Below are positions 5,143-7,788 of a stretch of 7,788 nucleotides of DNA, in pieces (the first letter of the stretch is position 1; the number at the start of each line of letters is the position of its first letter). The notes beneath the pieces were generated by a model. That model saw nothing but the letters and a program-made list of their open reading frames with translations. It was not told where the DNA came from and ran no database searches. This DNA comes from Spirochaetaceae bacterium (GTDB lineage: Bacteria; Spirochaetota; Spirochaetia; Treponematales; Treponemataceae): assembly GCA_031290725.1 (NCBI GenBank), contig JAITMZ010000213.1, forward strand, positions 1-7,788, in the 5' to 3' direction. A program made the position numbers and the translations under genes.

Positions 5143-7154
5143 CGCCGGCGCAGTCCTATAAAAAACACCATGCCCGCAGCCCCCATCACCGCGTCGGGCA
5201 GCCACATCACGACGGTACTGTTGATGCCGTTCCGAATCGCCATACGCTGCCCCACGATGATCATGGCCCAATAAACGAAGCTAAGCAGCAGGCCGATGAT
5301 AAGTCCGATGGTTTGCCCGTTTTGTTTGCCGAACATGATCGCCAAGGGCAGGGCCAGGAAGGCGAAAAAAATCGCCCCAAGGGGCAAAGAAAACTTCTTA
5401 TTCAGCTCCAGAGAATAGATGTTGATGGTATTCCGGTTGGCGGAGGTCTTGGCGCGCATCTCCCGGAGTTGTTCCCGCAGCTCCAGGAAGGGATATTCGT
5501 TGGGCGCCCGCACGGGATTCACCTGAAAAATCGTAGAGGCAAAGAGGTTCATGTTTACGTTTTCCGACGTAATCACGTCGTAGTCACTTTTTTTGCCCCT
5601 ATCCAGGGACACAACGGTCACATCGGACATGTTGATCTGCATGAGCACGCTTTTATCGCTGGGTGTGTGCACCGTAGATTGGCCTGACACGATGATCCGT
5701 TGGTTCCGGTCCGCGTCGAGATCAAAAAACACCATGTCCGACACGGCTTGTTCCGTCACGTTCCCCACCACCACGGTGAGGTCGTTGGTCCGCTTCACCG
5801 AATTTGATTCCAGCACCACTGCGGGGTTTGCCACGGATACCCGGCGGTACAACTGGTTGTAGGACGAAATCCCCAGGGGCAGGAGATAATCGTTCACCAG
5901 AAAGGATGCCCCGGAGATGCCCAGCCCCAGCACCAGCACGATGCACAACAAAAGGCTGTAGGACCGACCCGAGGCACGGAAGATAAGGATTTCGTTGTCC
6001 GTCATGAGCCGGCCCAGACACATCAGGAAACCCACAATGGTGGCGAAGGGCGCTGCCTGGGCGATGCTGAAAGGCAGGGAATACAGGATTAACCGTGCCA
6101 CGTCGCTGAGGGGGACGTGGTATTTCAAAATGTCCTGGGCCATGAGGAGAATCTGGTTTACAAAGAATACCAGGAAAAAAAACAAAACAGCCATGAGAAA
6201 ATACAGCATCAGTTCCCGGACAAGATAATTGACCAGTACGTTGCGGGGGAGCCGGTTACTTGTCGGCCTGGGGCCCGACGGAGTTTTTTTTTCCGCCGGC
6301 AACGACTCTGTTATGACCGCCGGGATTGGTTCATCCGGCGATACGGCCCGCATTTCAACCGGCGCTTCCCCGGCGGGTGCCTGCCTTCCGCCCGGCGATT
6401 CTTCCGGCGAGGACATCGTGATCCCATCGCCGCCCGTTGGTTCCCCGGATTGCCAGATCTTTTCCAGGGGCGGGCGGATTTCTTCCGGCGGCTCCACGGA
6501 CAGAGCCGCCGCTTGCCGTACCGCCCGTTGTGCGTCCAGCACGGCCTGTTTGGCCAAACTCACCGCATCTTTGGCCTCCAGCAGGGCGTCCCGGGTTTGT
6601 TCGGCTTCCCGAAGATGCCGGCTCTGCTCCTCTTCCAGTGCGGTCTGGTATTGCTGTAGTTTTTCCGCTTGGGCGGCCTGTTCTGCGTCCAGATTGTCCT
6701 GAAGCTGCCGGATTTCCTCGGATAGGGAGTGGCGCTCCGCTTCCAGGGCTTTTTGCAGTTCCCCGACACGGGCTGTTTTTGCTGCCCGTTCCACATCCAG
6801 GGTTTTTTGCATGCGTTCAAGCTTTTCGGCCTGAGCGGCACGTTCCGCTTCCAGAGCTGCCTGAAGCTGCCGTGCAGTTTCCAGAGCAATCTGGGCTTTT
6901 TGCGTCACCATCCGGGTTTTTTGGAGGACCTGCGCCTTTTCGTCAAACCGCGACGACGACGGGGCGCTTGGATGCCGCGGTATAACGGGCCGCGCCGATA
7001 CGGCGGTGCGGGCAGGCGGCCTGGGGGGGGGCAAAAAGCTCATGAAATAGGCCTTTTGACGATTTTCTTCCCTCATACGGGCCACGTTTTTCTGTAAGCG
7101 GCGAATATCAATGCGGAGTGAATCGAGTTTTGAGCTTATATCGTCGTGTGCCAT
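5139..7154 (-). CDS. lptF: LptF/LptG family permease with long N-terminal helical-repeat extension
   Basis: The protein has 671 residues. The last 370 or so form a normal Lpt half-permease: membrane segments near 314-336, 354-381, 399-422, 589-608, 612-636 and 648-668, the coupling segment NEILIFRASG (387-396), and a periplasmic domain about 423-588. The first 300 or so residues are extra for this family. They comprise a short charged helix (1-36), a Pro/Arg/Ser-rich stretch (41-70), a long helix with six 18-residue repeats (101-208), and a Pro/Glu/Gly-rich linker (209-302). Since LptF begins in the cytoplasm, the extension should be cytoplasmic. The frame is uninterrupted into the permease, so it reads as a true fusion. 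The ATG at 7154 shares one base with the dut stop (TAATG); AAGGAGGG lies 18 bases ahead, so start depends on coupling. C9 (7023-7031) and A9 (6284-6292) runs in the coding strand flank the extension. LptF versus LptG is assigned by order only. Confidence 0.9.
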   Translation of the reverse strand: MAHDDISSKLDSLRIDIRRLQKNVARMREENRQKAYFMSFLPPPRPPARTAVSARPVIPRHPSAPSSSRFDEKAQVLQKTRMVTQKAQIALETARQLQAALEAERAAQAEKLERMQKTLDVERAAKTARVGELQKALEAERHSLSEEIRQLQDNLDAEQAAQAEKLQQYQTALEEEQSRHLREAEQTRDALLEAKDAVSLAKQAVLDAQRAVRQAAALSVEPPEEIRPPLEKIWQSGEPTGGDGITMSSPEESPGGRQAPAGEAPVEMRAVSPDEPIPAVITESLPAEKKTPSGPRPTSNRLPRNVLVNYLVRELMLYFLMAVLFFFLVFFVNQILLMAQDILKYHVPLSDVARLILYSLPFSIAQAAPFATIVGFLMCLGRLMTDNEILIFRASGRSYSLLLCIVLVLGLGISGASFLVNDYLLPLGISSYNQLYRRVSVANPAVVLESNSVKRTNDLTVVVGNVTEQAVSDMVFFDLDADRNQRIIVSGQSTVHTPSDKSVLMQINMSDVTVVSLDRGKKSDYDVITSENVNMNLFASTIFQVNPVRAPNEYPFLELREQLREMRAKTSANRNTINIYSLELNKKFSLPLGAIFFAFLALPLAIMFGKQNGQTIGLIIGLLLSFVYWAMIIVGQRMAIRNGINSTVVMWLPDAVMGAAGMVFFIGLRRR
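6531..6854 (-). repeat. Six tandem 54-base repeats (18 residues each)
   Basis: Residues 101-118, 119-136, 137-154, 155-172, 173-190 and 191-208 of the LptF-like protein align without gaps as 18-residue units. The shared pattern is L-[ED]-x-E-[RQ] at positions 1-5, a mostly aliphatic residue at 12, a mainly hydrophobic residue at 15, and Q at 16. The first four are close copies, the fifth weaker and the sixth degenerate; residues 83-100 may be a further worn copy. The DNA also repeats at 54 bases, for example CCGCTTCCAG at 6845-6854 and 6737-6746. An 18-residue period equals five helical turns. Confidence 0.85.
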
Positions 7155-7600
7155 TATATGCCGGTGGAACCGAACCCTCCTTCGCCGCGTTTTGTATCCG
7201 AAAGTTCCTCTACGTCGCTGAAATCCGCCCGAACCACCGGAGCCGCCACCAGTTGGGCAATCCGGTCACCGTGGCGCACCGTGAAGTCCTTTGCGCCGTG
7301 GTTCACTAGGATCACCTGGACTTCCCCGCGATAATCGTTGTCGATTGTTCCGGGGCTGTTGAGTACCGTCACACCGAATTTCGCCGCCAACCCCGACCGG
7401 GGACGCACCTGCACTTCATAGCCCGGAGGTATCTCCAGAAACAGCCCCGTGGGAAGCCGCCCATACCCCCCCGGAGGGATTATCACCGGCGCGTCCAGAC
7501 AGGCGCACACATCAGCCCCCGAGGATCCCTCGGTCTGGTAGTTGGGAAGGATAGTTCCGTCTTTTACACGGCATTTAATTCGGCAAGTGTACAACACCAT
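7154..7600 (-). CDS. dut: dUTP diphosphatase (dUTPase)
   Basis: It hydrolyses dUTP to dUMP and diphosphate, keeping uracil out of DNA and feeding thymidylate synthesis. The protein is 148 residues, typical of the homotrimeric family, and all five motifs are present in order: SGADVCA (27-33), RPRSGLA (66-72), GTIDNDYRGEV (84-94, with catalytic-position D87 and uracil-stacking Y90), GDRIAQLV (111-118) and RGEGGFGSTG (138-147). The C-terminal glycine-rich arm is complete and the protein stops right after it. The ATG at 7600 is preceded by a -10 box at 6 bases and no ribosome site, predicting a leaderless message. It is the first gene of the operon that continues into both permeases and tgt, and it is divergent from htpG. 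Confidence 0.96.
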   Translation of the reverse strand: MVLYTCRIKCRVKDGTILPNYQTEGSSGADVCACLDAPVIIPPGGYGRLPTGLFLEIPPGYEVQVRPRSGLAAKFGVTVLNSPGTIDNDYRGEVQVILVNHGAKDFTVRHGDRIAQLVAAPVVRADFSDVEELSDTKRGEGGFGSTGI

Positions 7601-7635
7601 AGCGGCAGTATACTATAAAAAAAAAATTTTTGCAA
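7601..7635 (-). promoter_or_regulatory. dut operon promoter, likely leaderless
   Basis: Minus strand: TTGCAA (7635-7630, 4 of 6 to consensus), a 17-base spacer containing a long A/T run, TATACT (7612-7607), then 6 bases to the ATG at 7600. The predicted start site is the A of the ATG. An overlapping TATAGT (7617-7612) could give a start about 5 bases upstream. No Shine-Dalgarno sequence fits between promoter and ATG. Confidence 0.65.
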
Positions 7636-7695
7636 TGCCTGTTAAACGAAACACCGCAATTCAGAATTCAAGAGCAAATCTTACCGCAGCCGCAC

Positions 7696-7730
7696 TTGAC
7701 GAGTTGCTCCAGTTTGTGTATTATATAAGT
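7696..7730 (+). promoter_or_regulatory. htpG promoter, likely leaderless
   Basis: TTGACG (7696-7701, 5 of 6 to consensus), a 17-base spacer, TATTAT (7719-7724, 5 of 6), then 6 bases to the ATG at 7731. This looks like a vegetative-sigma promoter with its start site on the A of the ATG. I see no CIRCE-type repeat. A weak GAGCAA (7672-7677) / TTGCTC (7704-7709) inverted pair overlaps the -35 region; its meaning is unclear. Confidence 0.7.
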
Positions 7731-7788
7731 ATGGCAACTTATCAATTTCAGACTGAAGTGAACCAGCTTCTGTCGCTCATAATCCATT
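7731..7788 (+). CDS. htpG: Chaperone HtpG (Hsp90), N-terminal start (partial)
   Basis: The 19 visible codons read MATYQFQTEVNQLLSLIIH, the highly typical opening of bacterial HtpG: F-Q-x-E followed by the first helix of the ATP-binding domain. The protein is an ATP-dependent folding chaperone of the cytoplasm; everything beyond the first helix lies outside the window. The start is well set, since the family begins only a few residues before the FQTE block. There is no ribosome-binding sequence in the preceding 20 bases, and the -10 box sits 6 bases away. It is transcribed away from the dut operon across a 130-base shared control region. Confidence 0.9.
   Translation, partial: MATYQFQTEVNQLLSLIIH

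Noticed and set aside
5143..5271. Longer lptG start at 5271
   Set aside because: It would overlap the preceding gene by 130 bases with a non-hydrophobic, His/Arg-rich leader; the ATGA overlap at 5142 gives the normal family start.
7672..7709. GAGCAA/TTGCTC inverted pair as a CIRCE-like operator for htpG
   Set aside because: The arms are only 6 bases with a 26-base spacer and do not match the TTAGCACTC-N9-GAGTGCTAA element.

Overview
The window reads as ordinary housekeeping chromosome from a spirochaete, most likely a GC-rich Treponema relative. This rests on the first 19 residues of an HtpG chaperone at the right edge, a pair of LptF/LptG permeases, a TGT carrying a D-V-C variant motif, and a short-form indolepyruvate oxidoreductase. 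The taxon is an inference from protein character, not a database match. The coding part is clearly GC-rich. The first 84 bases (about 31% GC) and parts of the 2583-2951 gap are much richer in A/T.

Layout, left to right: the last 27 codons of an unrecognised plus-strand gene (1-84); a purine-rich non-coding stretch ending in a strong bidirectional terminator (244-283); then minus-strand genes. iorB (313-879) and iorA (876-2582) form a two-gene operon encoding the beta and alpha subunits of indolepyruvate oxidoreductase. After a 369-base gap comes a second minus-strand operon, transcribed in the order dut (7154-7600), an lptF-like gene with a large extra N-terminus (5139-7154), lptG-like (4069-5142), tgt (2952-4082). 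Junctions overlap by 1, 4 and 14 bases, so translation is probably coupled. Divergent from dut, htpG starts at 7731 and runs off the window.

The genes cover separate jobs: removal of dUTP (Dut), export of a lipid or glycolipid to the outer envelope (the two permeases, needing LptB and LptC/A encoded elsewhere), queuosine insertion in tRNA (Tgt), aryl-pyruvate/aryl-acetyl-CoA interconversion (IorAB) and protein folding (HtpG).

The most unusual observations are: (1) all three genes that open a transcription unit (iorA, dut, htpG) have a good -10 hexamer exactly 6 bases before the ATG and no Shine-Dalgarno sequence, which predicts leaderless mRNAs; (2) the first Lpt permease carries about 300 extra N-terminal residues, including six tandem 18-residue helical repeats, and this extension is bracketed by a 9-base C tract and a 9-base A tract in the coding strand; (3) IorA lacks the usual C-terminal 2[4Fe-4S] domain; (4) the iorA/iorB junction is a duplicated GGAG+A8 unit where a -1 slip would fuse the two subunits; (5) an 83-base concentric imperfect palindrome lies between tgt and iorA. 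No mobile element, CRISPR array, tRNA or rRNA was recognised.
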